From Streptosporangium album (lineage in GTDB: Bacteria > Actinomycetota > Actinomycetes > Streptosporangiales > Streptosporangiaceae): 64,000 nucleotides of DNA. Under the pieces are notes generated by a model. That model searched no databases, was not told the origin of the DNA, and saw only the letters and a program-made list of their open reading frames with translations. This document shows positions 50,066 through 61,590 of this stretch, in pieces. Numbering within the stretch: the first letter of the stretch is position 1; the number at the start of each line of letters is the position of its first letter. The stretch spans positions 4,650,001 to 4,714,000 of the forward strand of contig NZ_JACHJU010000001.1 in assembly GCF_014203795.1 (NCBI RefSeq), read 5' to 3'. The translations under genes and the position numbers were made by a program.

Positions 50066-50353
50066 GTGGGTAGTACGGCTCCAATGGAGGTCGAACGTCC
50101 GGCAGTCGACGTCCGGCCCGATCTGCCATGGCTGACGATCGTCTGGAACGACCCGGTCAACCTGATGTCCTACGTCACGTACGTCTTTCAGTCCGTCTTC
50201 GGCTACTCGAAGGAGAAGGCGGAGAAACTGATGCTCGACGTGCACCAGAAGGGCAGGGCCGTGGTGTCCAGCGGCACCCGTGAGGAGATGGAGCGCGACG
50301 CGCAGATCATGCACTCCTACGGGCTCTGGGCCACCGTGCAGCGGGATTCATGA
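50066..50353 (+). CDS. clpS: ClpS adaptor protein
   Basis: Delivers N-end-rule substrates to the ClpC/ClpA unfoldase. The 95-residue protein has the full core: [20 protein letters not shown] with the N-degron-binding Asn-Asp, [23 protein letters not shown], and a short unstructured N-terminus. GTG 50066 or ATG 50084 could be the start. It heads the conserved clpS-DUF2017-mec-cysO-cysM block (Rv1331 onwards in M. tuberculosis, from memory). Confidence 0.94.
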   Translation: MGSTAPMEVERPAVDVRPDLPWLTIVWNDPVNLMSYVTYVFQSVFGYSKEKAEKLMLDVHQKGRAVVSSGTREEMERDAQIMHSYGLWATVQRDS

Positions 50354-50434
50354 GCGGTGGGCCCGGCGGGGCTCCTTCCGCGGCGCCCTGCGGGCGGGCC
50401 CGCGGGAAAACGAGCGAGGAGCGGTGAGCGAGCG

Positions 50435-50959
50435 GTGAGTTCAGGGTTCAAGCGGGGGCGCAAGGGCAGCGTGATCACTGTCTTCGACGCCGCCGAGGTC
50501 TCGATCCTGCGTTCGCTGGTCTCGCAGATCCTCGGCCTGATCGAGCCCGGGGAGACCGGGAGCGATCCCCTGGAGCGCGCGCTCGGCATCGGCCCGTCCG
50601 AGCAGTCCGCCGATCCGGTGCTCGCCCGGCTGTTCCCCTCGGCCTACGAGGACGCCGAGCAGTCCGCCGAGTTCCGCCGCTACACCGAGGCGACGCTGCG
50701 CGACGGCAAGCGGGCCGACGCGCAGACCATGCTCGACAGCGCCGAGCCGGGACGGGTCGAGCTCTCCCCCGAGCAGGCGCAGGCGTGGATGCGCGCGCTG
50801 AACGACGTACGGCTCGCGCTCGGCACCCGGCTCGAGGTGACCGAGGAGGTCCACGACGAGCTCGCCGAGATGGCCGAGGACGATCCGCGCTATCCGGCCT
50901 ACGTCACCTACGACTGGCTGACCTACCTCCAGGACACCCTGGTCCGTGCCCTTTGGTAA
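50435..50959 (+). CDS. DUF2017 protein
   Basis: A 174-residue helical protein of the DUF2017 family that invariably accompanies clpS in actinobacteria. Conserved segments include GSVITVFDAAEVSILRSLVSQI, ELSPEQAQAWMRALNDVRLALGTRL and YDWLTYLQDTLV. Function unknown. Its tight conservation next to ClpS suggests a link to the same proteolytic pathway. The GTG at 50435 is the family-consistent start. Its stop codon TAA is part of the -10 box proposed for the next gene. Confidence 0.88.
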   Translation: MSSGFKRGRKGSVITVFDAAEVSILRSLVSQILGLIEPGETGSDPLERALGIGPSEQSADPVLARLFPSAYEDAEQSAEFRRYTEATLRDGKRADAQTMLDSAEPGRVELSPEQAQAWMRALNDVRLALGTRLEVTEEVHDELAEMAEDDPRYPAYVTYDWLTYLQDTLVRALW

Positions 50960-50962
50960 CTT
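50957..50962 (+). promoter_or_regulatory. -10 box for leaderless mec transcript, overlapping the DUF2017 stop
   Basis: TAACTT is followed by six bases and the mec ATG at 50969. The first three bases are the TAA stop of the upstream gene. Confidence 0.5.
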
Positions 50963-50968
50963 CCTGAC

Positions 50969-51382
50969 ATGCTCACGATCTCCCGGGAACTGGTTGACAA
51001 GATCATCGCGCATGCCCGGGCCGACCATCCGGACGAGGCCTGCGGCGTGATCGCCGGACCGTACGGCTCCGACTCCCCCGAGCGGTTCGTCGCGATGGAG
51101 AACGCCGAGCGGTCGCCCACCTTCTACCGCTTCGACTCGCTGGAGCAGTTGCGGGTCTGGCGCGAGATGGACGACCGCGACGAGGAGCCGGTGGTCATCT
51201 ACCACTCCCACACCGCGACCGAGGCCTACCCCTCGCGCACCGACATCTCCTACGCCTCCGAGCCCGGTGCCCACTACGTGCTGGTCTCCACCCGAGAGGA
51301 GCTGGGCGAGGAGGCGGAGTTCCGCTCCTACCGGATCATCGACGACGTGGTGGAGGAGGAAGAGGTCACGATCATCTCGTAG
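50969..51382 (+). CDS. mec: Mec, JAMM/MPN+ metallopeptidase acting on CysO
   Basis: In M. tuberculosis, Mec releases cysteine from the CysO-cysteine adduct and regenerates the sulfur carrier. The 137-residue protein has the zinc site HSHTATEAYPSRTD (His-x-His-x10-Asp) and an upstream Glu in DEACGVIAG. The gene is in the same order as Rv1334-Rv1335-Rv1336, with one small ORF inserted before cysO. The CysO here carries two residues after its Gly-Gly, so Mec may also mature the carrier (inference). Confidence 0.92.
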   Translation: MLTISRELVDKIIAHARADHPDEACGVIAGPYGSDSPERFVAMENAERSPTFYRFDSLEQLRVWREMDDRDEEPVVIYHSHTATEAYPSRTDISYASEPGAHYVLVSTREELGEEAEFRSYRIIDDVVEEEEVTIIS

Positions 51383-51448
51383 ATGACCGGCATCCCGAGA
51401 GTCGATCCGGCCGTGAGGGGAATCGCCCCTTTGGGTAAGCTCATGACC

Positions 51449-51586
51449 ATGTCGACCGTTGACCCGAGCCTGGAGGACGCCGTGCTGTCACGCGCCGGCG
51501 CGCGGGCCCGGTACGCGGGGCTGGTGGCCGTACAGAACTTCCTGTTCGCCCACACCCCCTCCGTCGTCGTCTACGACTGTCGCTGA
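51449..51586 (+). CDS. Small ORF upstream of cysO, candidate cysteine leader peptide
   Basis: Encodes 45 residues with strongly GC-biased third positions, ending VVVYDCR. The only Cys codon (TGT, rare in this genome type) is the second last codon. TAAGCT at 51436-51441 lies seven bases before the ATG, giving a plausible leaderless promoter. It is followed after 23 bases by a hairpin and then the cysO ribosome site. Such an arrangement fits Cys-responsive attenuation, known for other actinobacterial sulfur genes, but a conserved small protein is equally possible. A frame extension to ATG 51383 is less likely. Confidence 0.45.
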   Translation: MSTVDPSLEDAVLSRAGARARYAGLVAVQNFLFAHTPSVVVYDCR

Positions 51587-51609
51587 CCGGCAGTTTCCGG
51601 AATCCTCCC

Positions 51610-51640
51610 GTGCCCGCCGGTGTTCTGATCCGGTGGGCGC
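51610..51640 (+). promoter_or_regulatory. Hairpin between the Cys-ending ORF and cysO
   Basis: GCCCGCCGG (51612-51620) pairs with CCGGTGGGC (51630-51638) with one G-U pair, extended by two outer pairs, around a 9-base loop. It precedes AAGGAGA (51658-51664). Candidate attenuator. Confidence 0.5.
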
Positions 51641-51674
51641 CACTCCCATGACGACACAAGGAGATTGACCCGCG

Positions 51675-52953
<1,279 letters not shown>

Positions 52954-52973
52954 GGCCTCGGATCCTCCCCACG

Positions 52974-53016
52974 AAAAGGGGGGCGGGCGTCCCACCGGGA
53001 CGCCCGCCCCCCTTTT
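52974..53016. terminator. Strong bidirectional terminator
   Basis: A perfect 20-bp stem (52974-52993 with 52997-53016) with an ACC loop begins with AAAA and ends with TTTT followed by CTTT, so it is a canonical intrinsic terminator on both strands. It separates the convergent cysM and DUF3352 genes. Confidence 0.9.
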
Positions 53017-53057
53017 CTTTCCTGCCCGTCAAGCGTCCCCACCCGGCGGGACAGGGT

Positions 53058-54839
53058 TCAGTCGAACAGGACCCGCAGGGAGAACGAGGCGTCGCCGCCC
53101 GACTGCGTGCCGCTGATGCCGACGGCACGCAGCTGCTGGAGGTTGGTCCTGGCCTCGCCCCGCACGTTCTGCAGGTAGAGCTTCTCGATCTTGTTGAGGT
53201 CGACGTAGGCGGCGGCGGTCACGTTGCCGGCGTCGGGGATCGCGAGCTGGAAGCTCTCGTCGTCGGCCAGGCCGCCGTCGTCCTTGGCGAGCGCGGCGGC
53301 GTACTCCTGGGAGCTGGCCAGCACGAGGGTGCCGTCACCGGGCACCTTGGCGATCGGCGGAATGCCGGTGCCGGTGCCGTCTCCGGCGAGGAGCTTCTCG
53401 ATCTTGCCGACGACCTCCTGCGCCTTGGCGGGATCGGTGACGATACGGGCGCCGATCTTGGGCTGGCCGCTGTCGAGGCCGGTTCCGTCCACCGCCAGGG
53501 TGAGGTTCTTGCCGAGCAGCGTCACCAGGTCGGCGGGGAGCGCCAGCCCGGCCTGCTGCTGGGCCTGGTCGGCGAACTGCTGCAGGCCGCCGCCGGCGGC
53601 CTGGTCGGCCGACTTCAGGATCTGGGCCCACTGCTTGCCGACCACGTCACCGAGGCCGGAGAACGAGACCGCGCCCACGGTGGAGGCCGGGAGCTTGCCG
53701 ATCCCGGTGGCCTCGGGCTCGCCCATGCCCTCCAGAGCCTTTGCGCCGCGGCTGATGCCGGCCAATTCGACGTAGCCCTCGTCGAAGCGGAGCGCACCGG
53801 CCACCCGGACGTTCTTGATCTGCGCGAGGGCGGCGGGATCCTGTGCGGCCATCTGGGGGGCGAGCTGGGCGACTCTGCCCGCGTCCATCCAGAAGGAGAG
53901 CACGCCGGTCTCGCCGAGGGCGCTCAGGTCGTCCGAGAAGGTGGGGAGGTCGGCCAGCGGCGCCGCCTGGGCGGCCTGGTCGACCTCCGCCTGGGTCGCG
54001 GCGATCAGCGCGTAGTCCTCGCGGAAGGCGATGCCGTACTTGTCGCCGTCCGCGATCTTGGCGATGCCGGCCTTCGCCTTGTCCGCGTCGGTCACCTGGA
54101 TGGCCCCGACGAACCCGGGCTCCTCGCTGCCCTTGGCGGGTGGGAGCACGGCCACGCCGATACGGCTGCCGAGCCAGGGCTCGACGTCGGTGGCATAGTT
54201 GATCTTGGTGTCGGCGTTCTTGTTCAGCAGGTCGAACAGGGCCGTACGCGGATCTTCGCCTCTGAAGGAGTCCTTGGTGGCCGTGAACTTCCGGGCGATG
54301 CCGAACAGGGCCAGCTTCTGGTTGGCGGCCGGGTCGAGATCGAGGCGTACGTATCCGATGGCGCTGCCGGGCAGCACGTCGTGGGGCTGGGTGCCGCCGC
54401 CGCTGAGCAGGCTGACCGCGTAGGCGCCGCCGCCGCCCACGAGGGCGACGACCACGGCGGCGATCACCGCGATCAGCCAGCCCTTGCCGCCCTTGCGGGT
54501 GGGCGGGGCCGGCGGCTGTCCCGAGCCCAGGAAGTCCGGGCCCTGCTGCTGCCAGCCGGGCTGCTGGCCGTAGGACTGCTGGCCGTAGGCGGGCTGCTGA
54601 CCATAGGCGGGCTGCTGGCCGTAGGGCTGCTGCTGCTGGTATCCCTGCTGCGGCTGGCCGGGCTGGCCCTGCTGGCCGTAGGGCTGCTGCTGGTATCCCC
54701 CGGGCGGTTGCTGCGGGTAACCGCCCTGCTGAGGATGGCCCTGGGGGTGTGACGGACCGTTCTGCGGCCGGTAGGCGATCGTTCGGTCGGGCTCCTGGTC
54801 CGGTGGAGGCGACTGGCCGGGGGGATAGTTGGCAGGCAT
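53058..54839 (-). CDS. DUF3352 membrane-anchored protein with Gln/Tyr-rich cytoplasmic domain
   Basis: A 593-residue protein. Residues 1-115 are low-complexity Pro/Gln/Tyr/Gly, with repeats such as YGQQPAYGQQPAYGQQSYG. One helix spans about 122-146 (GWLIAVIAAVVVALVGGGGAYAV), and the large exterior (150-593) is the DUF3352 type (SAIGYVRLDLDPAANQKLAL, PWLGSRIGVAVLP, SFWMDAGRVAQL). Function unknown. The low-complexity head may mediate protein contacts or phase separation (inference). ATG 54839 or GTG 54845 could be the start; no ribosome site is visible. About 270 AT-richer bases upstream separate it from the thioesterase gene. Confidence 0.82.
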   Translation of the reverse strand: MPANYPPGQSPPPDQEPDRTIAYRPQNGPSHPQGHPQQGGYPQQPPGGYQQQPYGQQGQPGQPQQGYQQQQPYGQQPAYGQQPAYGQQSYGQQPGWQQQGPDFLGSGQPPAPPTRKGGKGWLIAVIAAVVVALVGGGGAYAVSLLSGGGTQPHDVLPGSAIGYVRLDLDPAANQKLALFGIARKFTATKDSFRGEDPRTALFDLLNKNADTKINYATDVEPWLGSRIGVAVLPPAKGSEEPGFVGAIQVTDADKAKAGIAKIADGDKYGIAFREDYALIAATQAEVDQAAQAAPLADLPTFSDDLSALGETGVLSFWMDAGRVAQLAPQMAAQDPAALAQIKNVRVAGALRFDEGYVELAGISRGAKALEGMGEPEATGIGKLPASTVGAVSFSGLGDVVGKQWAQILKSADQAAGGGLQQFADQAQQQAGLALPADLVTLLGKNLTLAVDGTGLDSGQPKIGARIVTDPAKAQEVVGKIEKLLAGDGTGTGIPPIAKVPGDGTLVLASSQEYAAALAKDDGGLADDESFQLAIPDAGNVTAAAYVDLNKIEKLYLQNVRGEARTNLQQLRAVGISGTQSGGDASFSLRVLFD

Positions 54840-55110
54840 GCTCACTCACAATGTGGATTTATGGAATAAAGAGAATTTAGTGCACTTCGCTAGCGGGCGG
54901 CTTGCATTGAACTAACTGGTCGATTGTTCTGTCCAAGGAGGGATCGCCGCCGTTCCGGCGTTCCGGCTGGTCGTCCGGCCCGCCTGTCGCCCGAGATCTC
55001 CCGCGGGCGCCACGGAGTTTTCTGGTGGCGGCGGGTGTCGCGGGCCGGGGAGGCGCGGCCCGCGAGGACTGGGTAAGGTAAGCGCTCTAGAACAAGGTTC
55101 GGGAGTGTGG

Positions 55111-55902
55111 ATGACGAAGTTCGACGAGGCGACGCAGGCCATCAGGGTGGACGAGACCACCTATGACGTGTGCCTGGACCCCGGCTACTCGATCGGCGGG
55201 CCGCTCAACGGCGGCTATCTGATGGCGGTGCTCCTGCGTGCCGTCGTGGACGCCTCCCCGCACGGGCATCCGGTGACCACCAGTGCCCAGTTCCTGCGCG
55301 CGCCCCGGCCCGGCCCCGCCCGGGTGCGGCTGGAGCAGATCAAGGCCGGCCGCACCGCCGCGATGACCCGCGCGACCCTGGTCCAGGACGACACATCCTT
55401 CATCGAGACCCTCGTCACGACGGCGACCCTGGGCGAGGCCGTCCCCGACTGGACGGACGGCCCCTCGGCGGTCATGCCGCCCATCGAGCAGTGCGTCAGG
55501 CTGCCCGAGCCCAGGCCGGAGTCGAACATGACGCTCAACGCGCAGATGGAGATGGCGTTCGACCCGCCCACCGTCGGCTGGCTCGACGGCAACCCCACCG
55601 GCCGCCCCGAGGCCCGCGCCTACTTCCGGATGGCCGAACCGCAGGATCCCGACCCCTACGTGCTGGCCCTGGCCGTGGACGCCCTCCCCCCGGTGGTCTT
55701 CTCCGCCGGTGCCCGGGGCTGGGCGCCGACCGTGGACCTCACCTGGCACCTGCGCGCCCTGCCGGCCCCCGGCTGGCTCACCCTGCTCGGCAGCGGCCGG
55801 ATGATCAGCGACGGCTGGTTCGACGAGGAGGTCGAGGTCTGGGACGCGGCCGGACGCCTGGTGGCCCAGTCCCGCCAACTCGCCCGGGTGGGGCGAGGCT
55901 GA
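55111..55902 (+). CDS. Acyl-CoA thioesterase (double hotdog, TesB-like)
   Basis: A 263-residue protein of the thioesterase-like superfamily (acyl-CoA thioesterase II/PF13622 type). N-terminal hotdog: YSIGGPLNGGYLMAVLLRAVVDASP with TTSAQFLRAPRPG. C-terminal hotdog: PTVDLTWHLRALPAPGWL and MISDGWFDEEVEVWDAAGRLVAQSRQLARV. It would hydrolyse acyl-CoAs. The substrate is unknown. ATG 55111 is placed six bases after GGGAG. The gene interrupts the M. tuberculosis-like order between cysM and murI. Confidence 0.85.
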   Translation: MTKFDEATQAIRVDETTYDVCLDPGYSIGGPLNGGYLMAVLLRAVVDASPHGHPVTTSAQFLRAPRPGPARVRLEQIKAGRTAAMTRATLVQDDTSFIETLVTTATLGEAVPDWTDGPSAVMPPIEQCVRLPEPRPESNMTLNAQMEMAFDPPTVGWLDGNPTGRPEARAYFRMAEPQDPDPYVLALAVDALPPVVFSAGARGWAPTVDLTWHLRALPAPGWLTLLGSGRMISDGWFDEEVEVWDAAGRLVAQSRQLARVGRG

Positions 55903-55970
55903 GCCATAAATCAGCGTTGTGAGGATTCTTACCGTGAGTGTCCGTCCCGGGTCGCCTAATCTTGGGAACC

Positions 55971-56792
55971 GTGTCGCAAGCGAGTATCGGAATCTTTGAC
56001 AGCGGTGTGGGCGGCCTCACGGTGGCCAGGGCGATCATCGATCAGCTGCCCAGTGAATCGATCTTCTATGTGGCCGACACGGCGCGGCAGCCGTACGGTC
56101 CCAAGTCCATCGCGCAGGTCCGCGCCTACGCGCTGGAGGTGATGGACCACCTCGTCGAGCACGACGTCAAGATTCTGGTGATCGCGTGCAACAGTGCCAG
56201 CGCGGCGGTGCTGAGGGACGCGCGCGAGCGCTATGACGTGCCCGTCGTCGAGGTGATCCAGCCGGCGACGCGCCGGGCGGTGCGCGCCACCCGCAACGGC
56301 CGGGTCGGGGTGATAGGGACCAGGGCCACGATCGAGTCGATGGCCTACCACGACGCGTTCGCCGCCGCCCCCGACGTCCTGCTGACCGGGGTGGCGGCAC
56401 CCCGGCTGGTGGAGTTCGTGGAGCGCGGGGAGACGATGAGCGAGGAGCTCATCGAGGTCATCCGCGACTACCTGCGGCCGGTGCTGGCGGACGGGTGCGA
56501 CACCCTGATCCTTGGATGCACGCACTATCCGCTGCTCACCGCACCCATCTCCTACGTCGCGGGAGACGGCGTCACGCTGGTCTCCAGCGCCGACGAGACG
56601 GCCAAGGACGTCTACCGCATCCTGCACGACCGGGGCCTGGCGGCGGAGGACGGCGCTCCCCGTCACCGGTTCGGCGCCACCGGCGACACCGTCCTGTTCG
56701 AACGGCTCGGACAGCGCTTCCTGGGGCCGGAGATCCAGGCCGTCGAACTCGCGCCGGTGGGGGACGTCTCCGGGAACGGGCACCACCCGTGA
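55971..56792 (+). CDS. murI: Glutamate racemase
   Basis: Supplies D-glutamate for peptidoglycan. The 273-residue enzyme has Asp10-Ser11 ([15 protein letters not shown]), the two catalytic cysteines Cys73 (IACNSASA) and Cys183 (LGCTHYPLL), and His185. The GTG start is eight bases after TAATCT, which may be a -10 box. The upstream in-frame extension to 55938 is unlikely. It is followed by an MBL enzyme, rph and rdgB in the conserved actinobacterial order. Confidence 0.95.
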   Translation: MSQASIGIFDSGVGGLTVARAIIDQLPSESIFYVADTARQPYGPKSIAQVRAYALEVMDHLVEHDVKILVIACNSASAAVLRDARERYDVPVVEVIQPATRRAVRATRNGRVGVIGTRATIESMAYHDAFAAAPDVLLTGVAAPRLVEFVERGETMSEELIEVIRDYLRPVLADGCDTLILGCTHYPLLTAPISYVAGDGVTLVSSADETAKDVYRILHDRGLAAEDGAPRHRFGATGDTVLFERLGQRFLGPEIQAVELAPVGDVSGNGHHP

Positions 56793-56853
56793 GGACCGCG
56801 GCCACCGGCATCAAGCCGTGACGTGACAAGGCAGAGTGAAAAGGGAGGCCGCC

Positions 56854-57606
56854 GTGAAATTGACGATCATCGGGTGCTCTGGGAGCTTCCCCGGCCCGGA
56901 CAGCCCCTCCTCCTGCTACCTGCTGGAGGCCGAGGGGTTCCGCATGCTGCTGGACTTCGGCAACGGCGCCCTGGGGGCGCTCCAGCGACACATCGGTCTC
57001 TACGACGTGGACGCGATCTGCCTGTCCCATCTGCACGCCGACCACTGTCTCGACATGTGCCCCTACCACGTGGTGCGCACCTACTCCCCGCACGGCCCGC
57101 TTCCCCGGGTGCCGGTGTACGCCCCCGCCGGCGCCCCCCGCCGCCTGGCCGCCGCCTACGGCATGCCCGACGAGCCGGGCCTGGAGACGGCCTTCGACTT
57201 CGTACGGCTGACGCCGGGCGTCTTCGAGGTGGGCCCCTTCACGGTGACGGCCGCGCCGGTGAACCACCCGGTCGAGACCTACGGGTTCCGGGTCTCCCAC
57301 GGCGGGCGCTCGGTCGCCTACTCCGGCGACACCGGCGAGTCGGCCGAGCTGGTCAAGCTCGCCTCGGGGGCGGACGTGCTCCTGTGCGAGGCGTCCTTCC
57401 TGGAGCGGCCCGGCCTGCCCGCCGGCCTGCACCTGACCGGCCGTCAGGCCGCCGAGCACGCGGCCAGGGCGGACGTGGACACCCTGGTGCTGACCCACCT
57501 CGTGCCCTGGTACGACCAGGAGCGGATTCTCCAGGAAGCCTCCCTGGGAGGCTTCGGCGGACGGACCGAACTCGCACGGAGTGGGGCCCTATATGACCTA
57601 GGGTGA
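56854..57606 (+). CDS. MBL-fold phosphodiesterase (Rv1339-like)
   Basis: A 250-residue metallo-beta-lactamase-fold hydrolase with the binuclear zinc motif HLHADH (His59, His61, Asp63, His64), GDTGES for the bridging Asp and the late His in THLVPWYD. By gene order (murI-this-rph-rdgB) it corresponds to M. tuberculosis Rv1339, reported as an atypical class II cAMP phosphodiesterase. Similarity to RNase Z explains older annotations. AGGGAGG five bases before the GTG fixes the start. The stop overlaps a possible GTG of rph. Confidence 0.87.
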   Translation: MKLTIIGCSGSFPGPDSPSSCYLLEAEGFRMLLDFGNGALGALQRHIGLYDVDAICLSHLHADHCLDMCPYHVVRTYSPHGPLPRVPVYAPAGAPRRLAAAYGMPDEPGLETAFDFVRLTPGVFEVGPFTVTAAPVNHPVETYGFRVSHGGRSVAYSGDTGESAELVKLASGADVLLCEASFLERPGLPAGLHLTGRQAAEHAARADVDTLVLTHLVPWYDQERILQEASLGGFGGRTELARSGALYDLG

Positions 57607-57611
57607 GGTTC

Positions 57612-58328
57612 ATGGCCCGTGCAGATGGACGTTCTCCCGATCAGCTCCGCCCCGTCACGATCACCCGCGGCTGGCTCGCGCACGCCGAGGGCTCGGTGCT
57701 CGTCGAGTTCGGCGGCACCAAGGTGCTCTGCGCCGCCTCCGTGCAGGACAGCGTGCCCCGCTGGCGCCGGGGGAGCGGCCAGGGCTGGGTCACCGCCGAA
57801 TACGCCATGCTGCCCCGCGCCACCAACACCCGTAACGACCGCGAGTCGGTGCGCGGCAAGATCGGCGGCCGGACCCACGAGATCTCCCGCCTGATCGGCC
57901 GGTCCCTGCGGGCCTGCGTCGACTACAAGACCCTCGGGGAAAACTCGATCGTCATCGACTGCGACGTGCTCCAGGCCGACGGCGGCACCCGCACGGCCGC
58001 CATCACCGGCGCCTACGTCGCGCTGGCCGACGCGGTGACGTGGATGCGCGAGCGGAAGATGTGCAAGGCCGACCCCCTGATCGACTCGGTCGCGGCCGTT
58101 TCGGTCGGCGTCGTCGGCTCCACCCCCCTGCTGGACCTCTGCTACACCGAGGACGTCGCCGCCGAGACGGACATGAACGTGGTGATGACCGGGGCCGGCG
58201 AGTTCGTCGAGGTCCAGGGCACGGCCGAGGGCAAGCCGTTCAACCGGGGCGCCCTCGACGAGCTGCTCGACCTGGGGGTGGCCGGGTGCGCCGAGCTCAC
58301 CCGACTGCAGCGGGAGACGCTGGCGTGA
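57612..58328 (+). CDS. rph: RNase PH
   Basis: A phosphorolytic 3'-5' exonuclease that trims tRNA 3' ends. The 238-residue protein has the signature [19 protein letters not shown], the phosphate-site region [28 protein letters not shown], and [25 protein letters not shown]. Length is standard. ATG 57612 is preferred. GTG 57603 overlaps the upstream stop. Its own stop overlaps rdgB by GTGA. Confidence 0.95.
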   Translation: MARADGRSPDQLRPVTITRGWLAHAEGSVLVEFGGTKVLCAASVQDSVPRWRRGSGQGWVTAEYAMLPRATNTRNDRESVRGKIGGRTHEISRLIGRSLRACVDYKTLGENSIVIDCDVLQADGGTRTAAITGAYVALADAVTWMRERKMCKADPLIDSVAAVSVGVVGSTPLLDLCYTEDVAAETDMNVVMTGAGEFVEVQGTAEGKPFNRGALDELLDLGVAGCAELTRLQRETLA

Positions 58329-58957
58329 GCGCGGAGCGAGCCGGGGGCACGGGCCCGAACCGGGTGGTCCTCGCCACCCGCAACACCGGAAAGATCGCCG
58401 AGCTCCGCCGGATCCTGGCCGACGCCTCGGTGCCGGTGGAGATCGTCGGCCTGGAGGAGTTTCCCCAGATCGACGACATCGCCGAGACCGGCCTGACCTT
58501 CGCCGAGAACGCCCTGCTCAAGGCGCACGCCGTCGCCAGGGGATCCGGCCTGCCCGCGATCGCCGACGACTCGGGACTGTGCGTCGACGTGCTGAACGGC
58601 ATGCCGGGCATCTTCTCGGCCCGCTGGTCCGGCAGGCACGGCGACGACACGGCGAACCTGGAGCTCCTGCTCGGGCAGGTGTCCGACGTGCCCCGAGAAC
58701 ACCGGGGCGCCCATTTCGCGTGCGCCGCCGCGCTGGCCCTGCCATCGGGGGAGGAGCGGGTCGCCGAAGGCGCGATGCGCGGCCTCATCATCGACGCGCC
58801 GCGCGGGACCAACGGCTTCGGCTACGACCCGATCTTCGTGCCCGAAGGGGAGAGCCGGACCACCGCCGAGCTGTCGGCGCAGGAGAAGGACGCCATCAGC
58901 CATCGAGGCCGTGCCTTCCGTGCGCTGGCCCCCATCCTCGCCGAAGTGATCTTCTAG
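58325..58957 (+). CDS. rdgB: RdgB/HAM1 non-canonical purine NTP pyrophosphatase
   Basis: Removes dITP, ITP and XTP from the nucleotide pool. The 210-residue protein has the substrate motif [18 protein letters not shown], the catalytic region [18 protein letters not shown] and [21 protein letters not shown], and the C-terminal [15 protein letters not shown] and ISHRGRAF. Start GTG 58325 overlaps rph. It ends the murI-MBL-rph-rdgB group. Confidence 0.95.
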   Translation: MSAERAGGTGPNRVVLATRNTGKIAELRRILADASVPVEIVGLEEFPQIDDIAETGLTFAENALLKAHAVARGSGLPAIADDSGLCVDVLNGMPGIFSARWSGRHGDDTANLELLLGQVSDVPREHRGAHFACAAALALPSGEERVAEGAMRGLIIDAPRGTNGFGYDPIFVPEGESRTTAELSAQEKDAISHRGRAFRALAPILAEVIF

Positions 58958-59069
58958 TACTCCAGTGGGACTTTGTGATCTATGTGCTGAATGCGGCGGC
59001 GAGTCGACGTGGGTAGTGGCTTCCGTCGACGGAAACTCATCCGGCCGTCTCTCTGACGGCCCGCCGCAG

Positions 59070-59600
59070 TGCCCCACGTTGACGCACCGCCCGGTCGAGA
59101 CCTCCCAGACCTGCGCGGTGCCGCTGTCGCCTTCACCCCAGTCGCCGGTGGCCAGATGGTTGCCGGAAGGGCTGAGCGCCAACGCGGTGATCTTCGAACG
59201 GTGCCCGTACGGGCGGCTCAGCATCGTGCCCCGCATGCGGATCCTGTCCGTGGCGAGCCGGTGCGCCGGGGTAACGCCGTGGTCGCGTTCGAGCGCGGTC
59301 AGCCGGGCCCGCAACGGGGGAAGGTCGCGTGCGGGAGCGAAGGACGTCCAGTCCGCGTCCGTCATCAGGTTCTCCAGCTCGGCTGGGTCGGCCGCGGCGA
59401 GGGTGGCGGGGTCCGCGAAGCGGCCCGGTACGGGGAGGGGGCCGGGAACCTTCCCCGCTCTCCGGGCACTCAAGCTCCGCGAGCGCCGCGAGGAGTGCCG
59501 CCTCGTCGTACCTCGGTATGCCCTGGAGAAGACCGGCTTCCGGCGTGTCCGGAGCGGGATGGGGCGACCTGTAATCGGTGCGTAAGATCCTGTGTCCGGC
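59070..59600 (-). pseudogene. Frameshifted relic of a WD40-repeat protein
   Basis: On the minus strand one frame reads LLQGIPRYDEAALLAALAELE and, after a one-base shift near 59440-59490, another frame continues GKVPGPLPVPGRFADPATLAA, then LENLMTDADWTSFAPARDLP and a WD40 blade (GHRSKITALALSPSGNHLATG, then TAQVWEVSTGRCV). Beyond 59070 homology to anything ends and the propeller is cut after one blade. The start codon is also missing. The relic occupies the whole 663-base gap between rdgB and the divergent molybdoenzyme gene. No partner gene is visible. Confidence 0.65.
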
Positions 59601-59620
59601 GACTGGCGTAGCGTCGGAGG

Positions 59621-61288
<1,668 letters not shown>

Positions 61289-61298
61289 GCCTCCTCGA

Positions 61299-61332
61299 TC
61301 GTCGCCCGGTGGCGCGGGACACCGGGCGACGA
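61299..61332 (+). terminator. Hairpin after the molybdoenzyme gene
   Basis: A perfect 13-bp stem (61299-61311 with 61320-61332) and an 8-base loop begin 10 bases after the stop codon. The rest of the 300-base gap up to 61590 shows no recognisable gene. A short frame ending at 61512 has no family likeness. Confidence 0.6.
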
Positions 61333-61590
61333 GGCCGCCCGGCCGGGTGGCCCGCCGATCCCGCGCCACCGGGCCCGAAACGCCCGGCAACCCGCCTCCC
61401 GGCGTCGACCGGCGCTCGGGAAGGTCCCGCGCCGGGCCGTCAGACCGCGCTGCGCATCGTGGACACCGTCCTCGCGCATCTCGCCGAAACCCGAGGCGAC
61501 GCCGGCCCTTGATTCGGTCAACTCGCTCACACGCCGCGCGTACCCGTTCTAGCCTCGGGCGGACACGGGGCGGACGGGCGAGGGGGCCGG

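Noticed and set aside
61347-61512. Short frames between the molybdoenzyme and toxin genes, one ending LRIVDTVLAHLAETRGDAGP
   Set aside because: No start signal, family likeness or conserved context. Could be a relic, but evidence is insufficient to annotate.
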